Positions 11,733 to 22,454 of a DNA stretch of 64,000 nt are shown here, piece by piece (positions within the stretch are counted from its first letter, which is position 1; each line of letters opens with the position of its first letter). Below the pieces are notes generated by a model, which worked only from the letters and a program-made list of their open reading frames with translations, was not told the DNA's origin and searched no databases. Where the stretch lies: contig OX345636.1 of assembly GCA_947044365.1 (NCBI GenBank), positions 29,926,466-29,990,465 of the forward strand. Reading direction: 5' to 3'. A program made the position numbers and the translations under genes. Source of the stretch: Petrosia ficiformis (lineage: Eukaryota; Porifera; Demospongiae; Haplosclerida; Petrosiidae).

Positions 11733-12135
11733 TTATATTAAAGTTATTAAGGTAAGGGATATTGTTCTGCAAATGTGATCTAAAATGGTGTTGAAAGTGT
11801 CTTCTTCAAATTTGCTTTTACCCATTACACCCTTCTTTCTCATCATCCTCTTTGTTGCAGCCCATGTACTTTCTATTCCTTGGGTATATGCTCCTGTTGA
11901 AGGATCCACAAAGTGTATAGAATGATTTACTGTTTGAGGGGACATTCCTAGAGAAGGTACATTGATGAATCAAAATTCAGACGAAGGAAGTACAATAGAG
12001 ATACATTCCAGTTTGGAATGCACTGCGGGGTAATGTACCTCTATTGTACTTCCTTCGTCCAAATGTTGATTCATCAATCTCCACCACTTCACCAATTTGT
12101 AGTGGATGGTCGATGAAATACTGTGCACAAACATC
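11733..12135 (-). pseudogene. Merlin/ISXO2-like (IS1595-type) transposase relic
   Basis: Reading down the minus strand from 12135: the peptide GEVVEIDESTFGRRKYNRG, holding the first catalytic Asp region of ISXO2-type DDE transposases, then a disrupted palindromic stretch. An ORF from 11945 follows with TVNHSIHFVDPSTGAYTQGI and ESTWAATKRMMRKKG, the conserved C-terminal block (TxxIExxWxxxK). The middle of the DDE domain, including the second Asp, is missing. It is a fragment of an animal Merlin-type DNA transposon. Confidence 0.75.
11963..12079. repeat. Long imperfect palindrome inside the Merlin relic
   Basis: The segment TTGATGAATC...CGAAGGAAGTACAATAGAG near 11963-12000 is repeated in inverted orientation near 12041-12079, separated by about 40 bp. 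Both arms derive from the IDESTFGRRKYNRG coding block, so part of the transposase was duplicated back on itself. Confidence 0.7.
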
Positions 12136-12139
12136 ACGA

Positions 12140-12785
12140 TGAAATGTTTGTTATAATGCTATACATAGAGTTTAGTATTAATGAACAAAATGAATTGACA
12201 TGTTTCTGATGTTTGCAACTGCAACAATGAAGACAGATTTACAAAAAAGCTTCCAACAATCTCTTGTAAGTATGTTTTCTACAGTTGACAGGCAATAGTG
12301 CAGTATTCTAAGATATAAGTGTTTTTAATGTTTTATTTTGTGTAACCATGTATATATCATAGGTGATGGAAGGTGTTTTTGAATGGGGGGCACAATTGTA
12401 AAAACAGATATTCATTGTTTTAATATCCCATTATAGTTAATGTGTCTACAACTACCAACATAGACTAGTACACTCTTATATTATTATTAAGTCACTTAAT
12501 CTATTGTTAACGTGTTGTACTTGGTCATGTAGTCTATAGTTGTTTACATCTCTATAACAAGCTGATAACTAATTTTTAATGTCCTTTATTTCTGAGCGTA
12601 GTAATTATTTGAATATAATGAGAAGAACTGTTACATATGTATGATTATGTATGTATACAGTACAATTGTACATGTATGTATGTATGAGTCTATTATGGCG
12701 TGCCGTTTGTAACAAACTAATGTCACTGATAACACAAATGTGCGCATGCTCATTATTTTCCACAGAGCGATGTACACGTGGTTGT
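12140..12785. other. No gene seen; AT-rich spacer
   Basis: No ORF with recognisable content is present on either strand. There are short ATGTATGT/ACATGTA runs near 12640-12690. Nothing else to report. Confidence 0.4.
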
Positions 12786-12790
12786 AACAT

Positions 12791-13388
12791 GGATCTTGAG
12801 GAGATCGAGCAGAGGGTAATAATAATTATTGTAACATAGTTGAACTTGTTTTAATGTTTTATTTACTTGTTTTGTGAAGGTTTATTGACAGAAAAGGGTT
12901 ATAGAAGAAAAAAGGCAAGAGTGCAGTTGAAAGAAGTCGAAGATTGCAAAAATGGTAGCTAGCTAATATATATAATTATATATATATATAATTTATATTA
13001 TTTAGCTATATATAATATATTTATAAATATATATATAAATTATATATAATATAATATACTTCGTAATAATTAAAAATCATGGACACTGGAATTACTATTT
13101 TATGCATCTTGATTATTTACAAGTATTTGTGACTATATAGGTGACTTAACTTTACAAGGATATGAGAAGAAAAAACATAAATTAACTGAAGAAATCGAAA
13201 GTCCGAGTACTACAAGTGAGAGTGCTGTTTTATCCAGTGATAATACATTTAAAAGTAGTGATGTTGCATCAACCCTTTCTGATACAAGTGTCCATTCCAC
13301 CTTAATGAAACTTTTTAAACCAAAAATGAATACAAGTAATTTCAATCCATCTGCAATAGCAAATAAAGTTCATCATGGGCACAAGTAG
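12791..13388 (+). pseudogene. DMAP1-binding-domain (DIP2-type) gene fragment
   Basis: Exon-like pieces read MDLEEIEQR (12791-12817), GLLTEKGYRRKKARVQLKEV (from about 12880 to a GTAGCT donor near 12953), and after an AG near 13138 DLTLQGYEKKKHKLTEEI, followed by a serine/threonine-rich tail to a stop at 13388. The pattern EG.(I/L)T.KGYEKK is the signature of the DMAP1-binding domain at the N-terminus of DIP2 proteins. The motif occurs twice. The AMP-binding domains that follow in DIP2 are absent, and the phase of the first junction does not fit. It is probably a partial copy, or a small protein built from this domain. Confidence 0.5.
12960..13060. repeat. TA-rich microsatellite
   Basis: Runs of ATATAT/TTATATAT lie in the putative intron of the DIP2-type fragment. 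A similar run is at about 13500-13575. Confidence 0.85.
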
Positions 13389-13499
13389 TCACTTAAACTA
13401 GCTCGTAAACAGGATCCTCCCAAATTGAATTGAAATTATTTTATCTGTAAAGAAAGGGTTACACAACAGGTATTCCTATATACGTGCTCCCCTATTGGA

Positions 13500-13503
13500 G
13501 AAA

Positions 13504-13542
<39 letters not shown>

Positions 13543-13575
13543 TTATACATACACATATACATACATATAATTATA
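13500..13575. repeat. TA-rich microsatellite
   Basis: AT and ATAC dinucleotide or tetranucleotide runs directly before the 3' end of the LINE that starts near 13680. Confidence 0.85.
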
Positions 13576-13707
13576 ATTATATAAATAAACAAAAATAATA
13601 TAACAATAAAGAGAAATGAAATAAAAACAATGAAATAAATTTAAACAAAGCAATGCACGGACAAGAACACAACATATATAATACAGACATTTATTTGTAC
13701 ATTAATA

Positions 13708-14988
13708 TTACAAAAACAAATAATATACCTGACAAATATTACAGTATCTGTTTAAGTTTACTTTTAAAGCTATGATACGAGCTTTAAAAGGGAGTGCATT
13801 CCATAGGAATGGCGCATTAACAAAAAAGGAATATCGATAAACATTAACTCGTGACTGTAGCAGGTTTATACAATACCTATGGGATCTAGTAGTAGAAGTA
13901 TTAAAGGAATAATAGTCCTCAAATGCCAAACAATCCAGATGATTAACCGTCTTGTATAACTGACAGCAATCAGCAGATTTCTTCTTTGCCTAAGGGTTTG
14001 CCATCCCAGCTCAAGACAGCAATCATCGTATGAATGAGACCATTGAAAACTATCTTTGTCCCACTTAGCACATATCCACCGAGCTGCTCTCTTCTGAACC
14101 TTTTCAATCGAGTCACATGAAACTTTGTCATAAGGGCTCCATACTGGAACACTAGTCTCCAGTTGTGGTCGAACCAGAGCAACATATGCCCTTGACTTTG
14201 CTTTTTGCTACATCCACTCATATTTCGTCTCAGCAAATTAAGCAATCTAGTTGCTTTGGAAGAAACTTCCAATATGTGTTTCGACCAAGATAAACTCTGA
14301 GTGATCTTAATTCCAAGAAATTTAAAGTGTTAACCCACTCAAGAGAAAGGTCATTGAGTCTGTAATCAAAGGAGATAAATATCTTCTTTTTCGTTATCCT
14401 CATAACCTTACACTTGGACACATTTAGTTTTAATTGCCATTGCTGAGTCCAGAGGTATAATTTTTAAAAATCATATTGGAGTAACTGTGCATCATCATTG
14501 TTCCTTATTTCTCGGTAGAGAATGCAATCATCAGCAAATAGCTTTACAGTTAAATTAAGTCTTGTTCCTATGTCATTTACGTATACAAGGAAAAGCAAAG
14601 GTCCCAAAATGGATCCTTGAGGTACACCCGATGTTACTTATGCCCAGTCTGAAGAATGACCATCAACAAGCACTCTTTGTTCACGATCACTTAAAAATGC
14701 TTCGATCCAGCGAAGTTGGGTACCTCTGACCTCGATATGCTCCAATTTTAGGAGCAACCGCCTGTGTGGGACAGAATCGAAAGCTTTGCAGAAGTCTAGG
14801 AAAACTACATGAGAGCTTGCTTTACCATCAATTGACTTGACCCAATCATGAACAGTAAATAACAGCTGGGTTTGGCAGGAGTGGCCCCTACGAAAACCAT
14901 GCTGAAAAGACACAAGTTTGTTCAGACATTCGATTATGAATCAATCACTCAAGCATTTTTACAACAATACTGGAGAGGCTTACTGGAC
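13708..14988 (-). pseudogene. LINE reverse transcriptase, C-terminal half
   Basis: On the minus strand: RPVSLSSIVVKMLE (14985), VSFQHGFRRGHSCQTQLL, VVFLDFCKAFDSVPHRRLL (RT block with catalytic Asp, about 14810), then after a stop SGVPQGSILGPLLFLVYVNDI and FADDCILYR (second catalytic block, about 14545). The last part (13929-13708) carries RSHRYCINLL...YSFFVNAPFLWNALP, the usual C-terminal end of CR1-like ORFs. Stops occur near 14950, 14640, 14455 and 13970. Confidence 0.8.
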
Positions 14989-14989
14989 G

Positions 14990-16418
14990 ATAATGAAGCA
15001 CCTTTGGTGTGTGGCCTCACCGCTGTAGCTTAAAGATAGGTTGCAATTGCAACAATTAAATAAATGAGATGCAAGAGAGAAAGTAACAAGCTTAAATTTG
15101 AATTTGTTGTTTATATAAAGTTGAAAGTTGGTTGAGAAAGTTTTTTTGTGGCTAGACTGGCTAAGATAAAAACACATGGAAATGATTCTCCATCAGCTAT
15201 ACCTCATTCATTACCAAAATATCTATGCCACAACTGTCAGTTACTAAAGATAATTATCTTATTATGAATTGTACATTATTACAACTACAATGAGCAAAAA
15301 CATTGAACTTACAGTTCAAATATATGTAATTTGAAAGTCAAACAAAAGTTCAATAATACCAGAAAGGAAAGTATTGCTCTAAACTGACCTCCACGTTTGA
15401 TCTCACGTGATCACATTGGGTGTGGCTGAGGGTGTGGGTTATTGCAAGTAAATGGCAGAAATTGGAGAGCTTACAGAATACGAGTCTGTAACTTGCTAAA
15501 ACAATGTCTGTGGCAATTTCTTTTCAATATGATTTTGATAAACTTCTTTCTCTACTTTATCAAGTCTTTAAATCGACGCTTAAAGCATCTGGCTAGGATG
15601 TTATGTGTGAAGATTGAAATCCTTTATAACATCTGTTATTCATTAAACTTAATTTTTCAAAAAAGTTTAGAAAACCAGTACAACTAAAAATTTCAAAAAT
15701 TAAAGTTGTTTATAATTATACTTATCAGTAGACATGATAGGTAAAAACGCTAAGTTATTAAAAACATTAAGTTATTAATAATTTCCACTGATGGGTGGGG
15801 CGTCTTGTTGTAATTGATATCTGAGCAGTTTTTGGAGGGAGTTGTTTCGACACTTTTAACAGATGTGTCTCATCAGCTGGTCTCTGCTGACTGGGAACTG
15901 GAAATTTTTAGTTGTACTGGTTTTCTAAACTTTTTTGAAAAATTAAGTTTAATGAATAACAGATGTTATAAAGGATTTCAATCTTCACACATAATTGTCC
16001 AAACTCTTCAATCAACTTCCTCTTTTAAATGGCTAGGATGTGTAGTGAGTTTAGCATTTTCCATTCTAAGTAACTTTTCATACAGTTTACTTCGTTATAA
16101 AAACAACAGAGCAATATAAGATCATGTTTTTGAACAGATCTGAAGTTTGGCGGCTGTAGGAGGTATGCGTTTGAAGTTATAACTGTTCAAACGAAAAAAA
16201 GTTGGGAAGGAATGAATGAATAACTCGCTATAACAATGTCTGTGGCAAATCTTTTTTCAATACGATTTTGATAAACTTCTTTCTCTACTCTATGAAGTCT
16301 TTAAATCGACAATTAAATTAAAAAAGTGGGGACAGACAGACAGAATGAATGAATGAATGAATGACAGAATGACAACCAAAGTGCTAAAGACCTGCCCATG
16401 CGTAGGCGCGGCGAGCCC
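14990..16418. mobile_element. Foldback-type non-coding insertion in the LINE
   Basis: The LINE protein breaks off after IPSN (near 16418) and resumes at YRPVSLS (near 14988), with ATT repeated at the break. The inserted 1.4 kb contains an exact 94 bp inverted repeat (15601-15694 and 15901-15994). It also has a diverged direct repeat of about 90 bp (about 15489-15577 and 16221-16310, shared phrase TTTTGATAAACTTCTTTCTC) and an AATG microsatellite (16341-16363). No ORF is recognisable. Termini are not inverted repeats, so the superfamily is unknown. Confidence 0.55.
15601..15994. repeat. 94 bp exact inverted repeat
   Basis: 15601-15694 and 15901-15994 are reverse complements over 94 bp with about 206 bp between them. 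By eye I find no mismatch. Both arms contain the phrase TTATTCATTAAACTTAATT or its complement. Confidence 0.85.
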
Positions 16419-16838
16419 AATTAGAGGGAATGCTCTTATTCCCCTTTTGAAACACAGGAGTAATGTTGGCTCTTCTCCAATCTTTTGGTAGACATTGTAA
16501 AAAGTTTGGAAATGGGTTCCATAAGCCATGCTGCACCTTTTTTCAACAATCTACCGGGAATTTCATCTGGGCCACAAGCTTTATTGATATCAATTTTACA
16601 GAGTTCTTCATATACCTCATGCTCAGTGAAGGATATCTCATCAATACTCACATTACTCCACGAATCCATAAGCTCATCCCGTAACTCGGTAAGCATTGAA
16701 TTATCTTCTCTAGTAAAAATTGAACAAAAATATGTATTTAAGGCTTTGGCTTTATCAACAGCATTGACAATAACTTTATTCCTGTAGGTAAGGTGAGGAA
16801 TGCTCAACTTAGCCCCTCTTATATTCTTAATCCATCTC
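16419..16838 (-). pseudogene. LINE fragment between endonuclease and reverse transcriptase
   Basis: The minus-strand ORF from 16807 reads IPHLTYRNKVIVNAVDKAKA, then LNTYFCSIFTREDNSMLTEL and KACGPDEIPGRLLKK, the linker and first RT block of CR1/L2-like ORFs. A frameshift near 16500 is followed by PKDWRRANITPVFQKGNKS. The fragment is bounded by the gypsy insertion on one side and the foldback insertion on the other. Confidence 0.8.
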
Positions 16839-16844
16839 CAAAAC

Positions 16845-17042
16845 TAATGTGTTTTCAACAACAATATTTACTTCAAAGTATATCTATTTTTCAAACCAAA
16901 TAAGACAAAGTACTCTTACTTATATACAAACAGCAGCAACATAAACTCAGGGCTACCAGAGCCAATAATATATATGCAATACAATGACATACATGAGTAA
17001 ACAATATAAACATGTTAAGTCTTCAAATAATAGTCTACAACA
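16845..17042 (-). repeat. 3' LTR of the gypsy element
   Basis: 198 bp. On the element strand it starts TGTTGTAGAC and ends CACATTA. A purine-rich tract, GAGGATGGAGGGA (17043-17055 on the complementary strand), lies directly before it and is a good polypurine tract. Confidence 0.9.
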
Positions 17043-17055
17043 TCCCTCCATCCTC
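17043..17055 (-). promoter_or_regulatory. Polypurine tract
   Basis: GAGGATGGAGGGA on the minus strand abuts the 3' LTR, the position expected for the plus-strand primer site of an LTR retrotransposon. Confidence 0.7.
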
Positions 17056-18878
17056 ATGTTGAAAGGTAGGGGGCTAGTCTTTCTGGCGGACGTCGTTCCC
17101 TGTTTGAACGGCGGGGGAGAGTCCTACATTCTGTCACAGGCAGAGGACTATCCTGTTCTATATCAGGTATATCTTGTTCCAAATCATGGGAGTTTTCTTT
17201 GGATTCCATCTGCAAGGGAAACCAATCAGGTTCAGATGAATCTTGTTGGTTGTATGTGGTCAACATGACGTCAAACTATCCTTCCATCTGTTAAGATCAC
17301 TTGGTAAGATTGTCCTTCACTCTTAGACACAACACCAGGTAACCATCCTTTGTTGTTTGGAAGATCTCTAATGTATACGGAATCACCTTCTTTGAACACT
17401 CTCTCTTTCCCATCCTTCAGAGGAACTTGCTTCTGGTAAATTTTTGATGCCAGATCAGGTTTCACCAGGTCCAAAAGTGAACGTGGTTGCCTCTTCATTA
17501 AGAGTTCAGCAGGAGATCTTCCTGTAGTGGTATGAGGAGTAATTCGATATTGAAACAAAAATCGTGCAAGCTGAGTGTTCAGAGATTCAGGTCTCAATTT
17601 CTGCAAGGCTCTCTTCAAGGTTTGCACAGTTCTTTCTGCTTGGCCATTTGAAGATGGATGATACGGTGGTGAAGTTATGTGCCTGATTCCATTCTTCTTT
17701 AAGAACTGACCAAATTCGTAGCTGGTGAACTGGGGGCCATTGTCAGATACTATGACCTCTGGTAGACCATGGGTGGCAAACATTCTTCTTAACTTCTCAA
17801 TAGTTTGGCTTGAAGTAGGGGAAGACACTGGCTCTACTTCAATCCACTTTGAATGGGCATCACACACAACTAACAACATTTTATTGTGGACTGGCCCTGC
17901 ATAATCTATGTGTATCCTCATCCAAGGTTTCTGAGGCCACTCCCAAGGGTGAACTGGAGAAGAAGGTGGTAACTTCTGATGGATTTGACAAATCTGACAT
18001 TCTCGTACTTTCTTCTGTATGTCCTCCTGCATTGTGAGCCACCATACATAACTCCGGGCCAACTGTTTCATCCTACACATTCCGGGATGTCCTTCATGCA
18101 ACAACTCCAACATTGATTCTTGACCAGCTGATGGTACAACAACTCTACTTCCCCAAAGGACCAGGCCATCCTGGACTGACAGTTTCAATTGTTTTCGATG
18201 ATAAGGTTGCAATTCGGGATCAGTAGTATCTCCAACCCAGCCTTTCAACACTATGTCTCTCACACGAGACAATATAGGATCTCGGTCCGTCCACTTTTGT
18301 ACAGTGGAAACTGTGATGGGGGAGTTCTGTAGGGTATCCAGTAATAGAACTATCTCTCCTGGCAAGGGGACTTTTTGTGGAACTGTTGATAGAGGTAACC
18401 GGCTCAGCATATCAGCATGGGCAATGTCTTTCCCTGGCTTGAACTGAATCTGGTAGTTATAGGCACTCAGCGTCAGAGCCCACCTTTGGGTTCGAGCGGA
18501 CACCATCTGTGAAACACACTTATCTGTACTAAAAATATGTTTCAATGGTTTATGATCTGAAATAATGGTAAATGAGCGGCCATACAAATATTGATGAAAA
18601 TATTTAACAGCATATACTATAGCTAGACCTTCTCTATCCAACTGAGAAAACCTTTTTTCAGAGGAAGTGAGTGTTCTCGAGACAAAGGCAATTGGCTTCT
18701 CTTCTCCATCAATTTGATGTGAAAGGACTGCACCAATGCCATAAGGTGATGCGTCAGCCGACAGGATCAGAGGCTTTTCAGGGTCATAATGAGCCAGAAC
18801 ACTAGGAGAACACAGATGACGCTTAGCTTCCTCAAAGGCAGATTGTTGTTCATTTCCCCACATCCATTTGACATCTTG
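17054..18878 (-). pseudogene. gypsy pol, RNase H and integrase part
   Basis: The main ORF (18863-17271) starts in the RNase H region (ILSADASPYGIGAVLSHQ, then LDREGLAIVYAVKYFHQYL). It continues with an H2C2 zinc finger (HEGHPGMCRMKQLAR, then CQICQIHQK) and an integrase core with IHIDYAGP, VSDNGPQF and NGQAERTV, which hold the D, D and E of the active site. A stop near 17271 and a frameshift separate it from a short tail (17266-17054) that ends in PRRSNRERRPPERL. A TAG stop at 18879 separates it from the RT part. Confidence 0.9.
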
Positions 18879-20372
18879 CTATAATAAATGATACAACGGA
18901 GCCAAAATGCTCGATACATTGGGCACAAACTTACGATAATAATTTACTGCCCCTAGAAATGATCTCAATTGAGATACATTTAATGGAACAGGTGAGCTTC
19001 GGATGGCTGCAGTTTTATCTTCACTTGGGCGCAGACCATCCGCAGAAATTCTGTGTCCCAAATATGTAATAGATGGCTTAAGAAATGAGCATTTTGATTG
19101 CTTGACTTTCAATCCAGCCAGCTCTAATCTCCTCAGAACTTCCTCCAGTGTCTTCAAATGTTCTTCTTCAGTCCTCCCAGTGATCAGTACATCATCCAAA
19201 TAGCTGAATACATGAGGGATTCCTTGTAAAATGCTCTCAATCATCCTCTGGAAGATTCCAGGTGCTGATGCTACTCCAAATGGCAACCGTTTGTACATAT
19301 ACAAGCCTTTGTGGGTGTTGATAGTTAAATACTTCCGAGAATCTGGATGGACTACTATCTGTTGATAGGCTTGTGTCAGGTCGAGTTTACTAAATAGTGT
19401 TCCTCCTGCCAACGAGGCAAACAGATCAGTAATACGTGGAAGGGGATACGTGTCCAACTTGGCGACCAGATTAACTGTTAGCTTGTAATCCCCACAGATT
19501 CGAATGGAACCCTCCTGTTTAAGAACAGGAACAATGGGCGCTGCCCAGTTGGAGAACTGGCAAGGTTCTATGACACCTTGTTTTTCCAGACGATCGAGTT
19601 CTTCTTCAACCTTATTTTTTAAGGAATAGGGAACTCTTCGAGGGCGATAGAAACGCGGTTTCTCGTCTTTAGCAACATAGATTTTAGCTGAGACATTGCT
19701 GGCCTCTCCCAAATCCTCGCCAAAAAGTGACTGGAACCCCTGTAGTATGGACTGCAATCTTGACTGCGACTCTGATTGGATTTTATATATATTAGACCAA
19801 TCTAATCTCACTCTGTCCAACCAATTTCGGCCAAAAAGGCTAGGGCCATCTCCTTTCACCACCAAGAGATCCAAATCCTTGATATGTTGGTCTTGATAGG
19901 TGACAGGCACTGACAGTGTTCCCAGTACTGACAGCTGTTCTCCAGTGTACGTACGTAGTTTGATAATAGATGATTCCAGTGACGGAGCGCCATTCTTCCT
20001 GAGCTGCTCATATGTTCGTTCACTAATTATTGATCTGGATGCTCCTGTGTCCAATTCCATCGCAAGTTCAGTTCCATGTACAATTACAGTCACAATTATT
20101 GGTTTGCTTCCTCCACTTCCTTTCACTCTAAACAATGAGTAAGTCCATTCCTCTTCCTCCTCTTCCAACTGTTGCTCCAATTCCGAATCAACGCAATGAG
20201 TTTTGTGAAACTCTTTTTTAGGCGTATATTGTCGTCTATGAGGAAGGAAACTCTCTGCTCGAATCTCTGTTCTACTGCGACAGACTCTAGCAAGGTGACC
20301 TGTCTTCTGGCAGGCATGACATCTGACTTGCTTGAACTTGCAGGAAAGTGCTGACCACCACATCAATAACAA
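18879..20372 (-). pseudogene. gypsy pol, zinc knuckle, protease and reverse transcriptase part
   Basis: The ORF contains a CCHC knuckle (CHACQKTGHLARVC), an acidic region, an aspartic protease site (ELDTGASRSII), RT blocks including FSKLDLTQAYQQI and the active-site box FSYLDDVLIT, and the start of the RT/RNase H connection. It is in the -1 frame relative to gag. A first knuckle straddles the two frames: its first half is at the gag end (after a stop codon inside it) and its second half is in this ORF. That suggests an indel and not a programmed shift. Confidence 0.9.
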
Positions 20373-20950
20373 GTTGTGCTGCGATTATCTTGAAATACTC
20401 TATACAAATTCATTCCACTTGGCTGCTTTTGAATGTCCTTTGCATTCAGCTCGGCTGCTTCCCAGGACTGTGCCAGCTCTAAAGCAGACTTATATGTTAG
20501 ATCCTTCTCTGTTAAAAGTCTCTTTTGAAGCCTAGTATCACTGATACCACACACGATCCTATCTCTGAGCATGTCTTCCACGTCACTTCCAAATGCACAG
20601 TACTCTGCCAATTTTCGCAACTCCGCCACATATTCCGCCACTGTTTCTTCTGGCTTCCTGGTACGAGAATTAAAATTGTATCTGCGAACTATTACTGATG
20701 GCTTCGGATTCTTGTGTCTCTCCACTAGACTAACCAGCTCCTCGAAGTTCTTGTCTTCTGGTTTGGCAGTAGGTGCCAAAATGTTTCTCATAAGCTGGTA
20801 GGTCTGTGGACCACATATACTCAACAGGAACGCACGCTTCCTTTCCTCACCCGTGATCTGATTCACTATAAAGTACTGTCCTAACCTCTCTGTATAGGAC
20901 CTCCAGTCCTCTTCCGCACCATCAAACGGGCCAAAACTTTGAACAGCCAT
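20363..20950 (-). CDS. gypsy gag (capsid-like) ORF
   Basis: A 195-codon ORF starting 27 bp inside the 5' LTR boundary. It contains DWRSYTERLGQYFIVNQI, an ERKRAFLLSICG block and PEETVAEYVAELRKLAEYC, the typical capsid fold region of Ty3/gypsy gag. It ends at a TGA that falls inside the first zinc knuckle. The expected product is the capsid protein that would package element RNA in the cytoplasm. Confidence 0.85.
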   Translation of the reverse strand: MAVQSFGPFDGAEEDWRSYTERLGQYFIVNQITGEERKRAFLLSICGPQTYQLMRNILAPTAKPEDKNFEELVSLVERHKNPKPSVIVRRYNFNSRTRKPEETVAEYVAELRKLAEYCAFGSDVEDMLRDRIVCGISDTRLQKRLLTEKDLTYKSALELAQSWEAAELNAKDIQKQPSGMNLYRVFQDNRSTTCY

Positions 20951-20965
20951 GAGTCCGTACTGACC

Positions 20966-20976
20966 TCATCGCCAAT
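20966..20976 (-). promoter_or_regulatory. Putative primer binding site
   Basis: Directly inside the 5' LTR the minus strand reads TTGGCGATGAGGTC. It begins with the TGG expected of a tRNA-complementary primer site; I cannot name the tRNA. Confidence 0.5.
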
Positions 20977-21174
20977 TAATGTGTTTTCAACAACAATATT
21001 TACTTCAAAGTATATCTATTTTTCAAACCAAATAAGACAAAGTACTCTTACTTATATACAAACAGCAGCAACATAAACTCAGGGCTACCAGAGCCAATAA
21101 TATATATGCAATACAATGACATACATGAGTAAACAATATAAACATGTTAAGTCTTCAAATAATAGTCTACAACA
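20977..21174 (-). repeat. 5' LTR of the gypsy element
   Basis: 198 bp, identical to the LTR at 16845-17042 as far as I can compare by eye. It is followed by the CAAAAC target-site copy at 21175-21180. Confidence 0.9.
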
Positions 21175-21180
21175 CAAAAC

Positions 21181-22390
21181 GTCCTTTGATTTTTGTGCAG
21201 GTCAAGAGAGATCTCCTCCAGATGAATATAATGGTCTTTCCTGGTCAGACCTCTAACAATATTACTCATCATCTAAAGTCTCTTTCATCCCCAGTATGCT
21301 TTACCCGCTTATATAATTGTTTCTTTTTCCTAATTAACTTAAGTGTCTCATCTGATAACCAGTTTGTTTGCTTCCTTCTGTGTAGGACAACTTTGGGAAT
21401 ACATTGGTCTGCCACACTAAACAATATATCCTTAAATTTCATCCAAGATTCCTCCACATTGTTATTAAAAAAACAACAACCCCACGGAATCTTGCTAAGG
21501 ATTGTCCTAAATAAAGTGAAGTCAGCTTTCTTAAAGCTATAACTATAACGTTTTTGCCTTGATATGTGCAATCTAACTGTGTTCACATCAAATTGGATAG
21601 CATCATGATCGCTCCCAATAATTCCATCTATCACTCTAACATCTCCAATCATGTACCCAACATTAGTAAACAACAGATCAAGTGTATTGCTACCTCTTGT
21701 TGGTTCTTGGACTAGCTGGTGGCGTGCACTATCCTGTTGGATATCGGCTATAAATTTGGCTTCCTTAGATCTAGCTACAGCTGATTCAACCAAAAAATGT
21801 CAGGAAGATTAAAATCTCCAGTCAGGGTGATCGAGGAGGAGTCACGAATGCTCAATAAAGATGACTTCAGTTCACAGAGAGGGTACAAGCCTGAGTTAGG
21901 AGGATGGTAGAACACTCCAACTAAAACATTCCTTAAAGTTGTAGTTAGCTCCACCCACAGCAGCTCACAGTTGGTTTCAAGATCGTAATGACGATATGCA
22001 GGGATGCCACTTCTCAATACCAACATAACACTACCACCATGTCTGTTTCTGTCTCGTCTGAAGATTGTGAAGGATTGATCCACTAATTCTCCATCAAGAA
22101 TATTGTCATCAAGAAAGGTTTCAGTTATTGCCACTACATCCAAGTTTTCACTTAAAATCATTGCTTGTAAATCCAGACTTTTATTGACAATACTCCTTGC
22201 ATTCAGAGATTTGCACTTAAGTGTATTTGGGTTTCTTGGTTTAGGTGAGATAGAACAGTCATTTAGATTGGAAACAATAGGTATATCCAACGAGTTCAAA
22301 CTACTGTTAAAACAAAAGGGCTTAAACCGATTACTGTTGTATTGTTATCTCCTGAAACATACAATGTGCCAAAAGACAAAAAGAAATTAA
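21181..22390 (-). pseudogene. LINE endonuclease (EEP family) and pre-RT linker
   Basis: The first ORF (22299-21775) reads KCKSLNARSIVNKSLDLQAM, then LDVVAITETFLDD, RRDRNRHGGSVMLVLRSGIP and ITLTGDFNLPDIFW, the conserved blocks of apurinic-like endonucleases of LINEs. A frameshift near 21780 leads to the second ORF (21793-21269) with TRGSNTLDLLFTN and GSDHDAIQF, the last catalytic block, and a linker running to the gypsy insertion. The element start is near 22390. Confidence 0.85.
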
Positions 22391-22454
22391 GAGAGGAAAG
22401 CAGGATGCGTTGCTGTAGTTTTTCTACTGATGATTCTGTCATTGTAGTTAAATG

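Larger units (their letters stand above)
16845..21174 (-). mobile_element. Ty3/gypsy LTR retrotransposon (Mag/K02A2.6-like) with identical LTRs
   Basis: A 4,330 bp element on the minus strand. The 198 bp LTRs (16845-17042 and 20977-21174) look identical base for base. The direct repeat CAAAAC flanks the element at 16839-16844 and 21175-21180. Between the LTRs are gag, zinc knuckle, protease, RT, RNase H and integrase coding regions in the Ty3/gypsy order. Several lesions interrupt the ORFs despite the identical LTRs. There is no envelope gene. The host sequence is a LINE. Confidence 0.9.
13680..22390 (-). mobile_element. CR1/L2-like non-LTR retrotransposon (LINE) broken by two insertions
   Basis: The minus strand contains, in order, an EEP-type endonuclease (22299-21269), a pre-RT linker, RT pieces and the C-terminal tail (to 13708), interrupted at 16839-21180 by a Ty3/gypsy element and at about 14990-16418 by a foldback element. 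Removing the gypsy element and one CAAAAC copy gives an in-frame linker across the junction (QRTFWRWIKNIRG). Domain order (endonuclease, then RT with FADD box) points to the Jockey-group LINEs such as CR1/L2. It is a dead copy with many stops and shifts. Confidence 0.8.

Noticed and set aside
16290..16529. Independent gene on the minus strand
   Set aside because: It is a shifted-frame reading of the LINE followed by the AATG microsatellite of the foldback insertion.
20340..20380. Programmed -1 frameshift between gag and pol of the gypsy element
   Set aside because: The first zinc knuckle is split over both frames and contains a stop, which fits damage better than a recoding site. No clear slippery sequence was seen.
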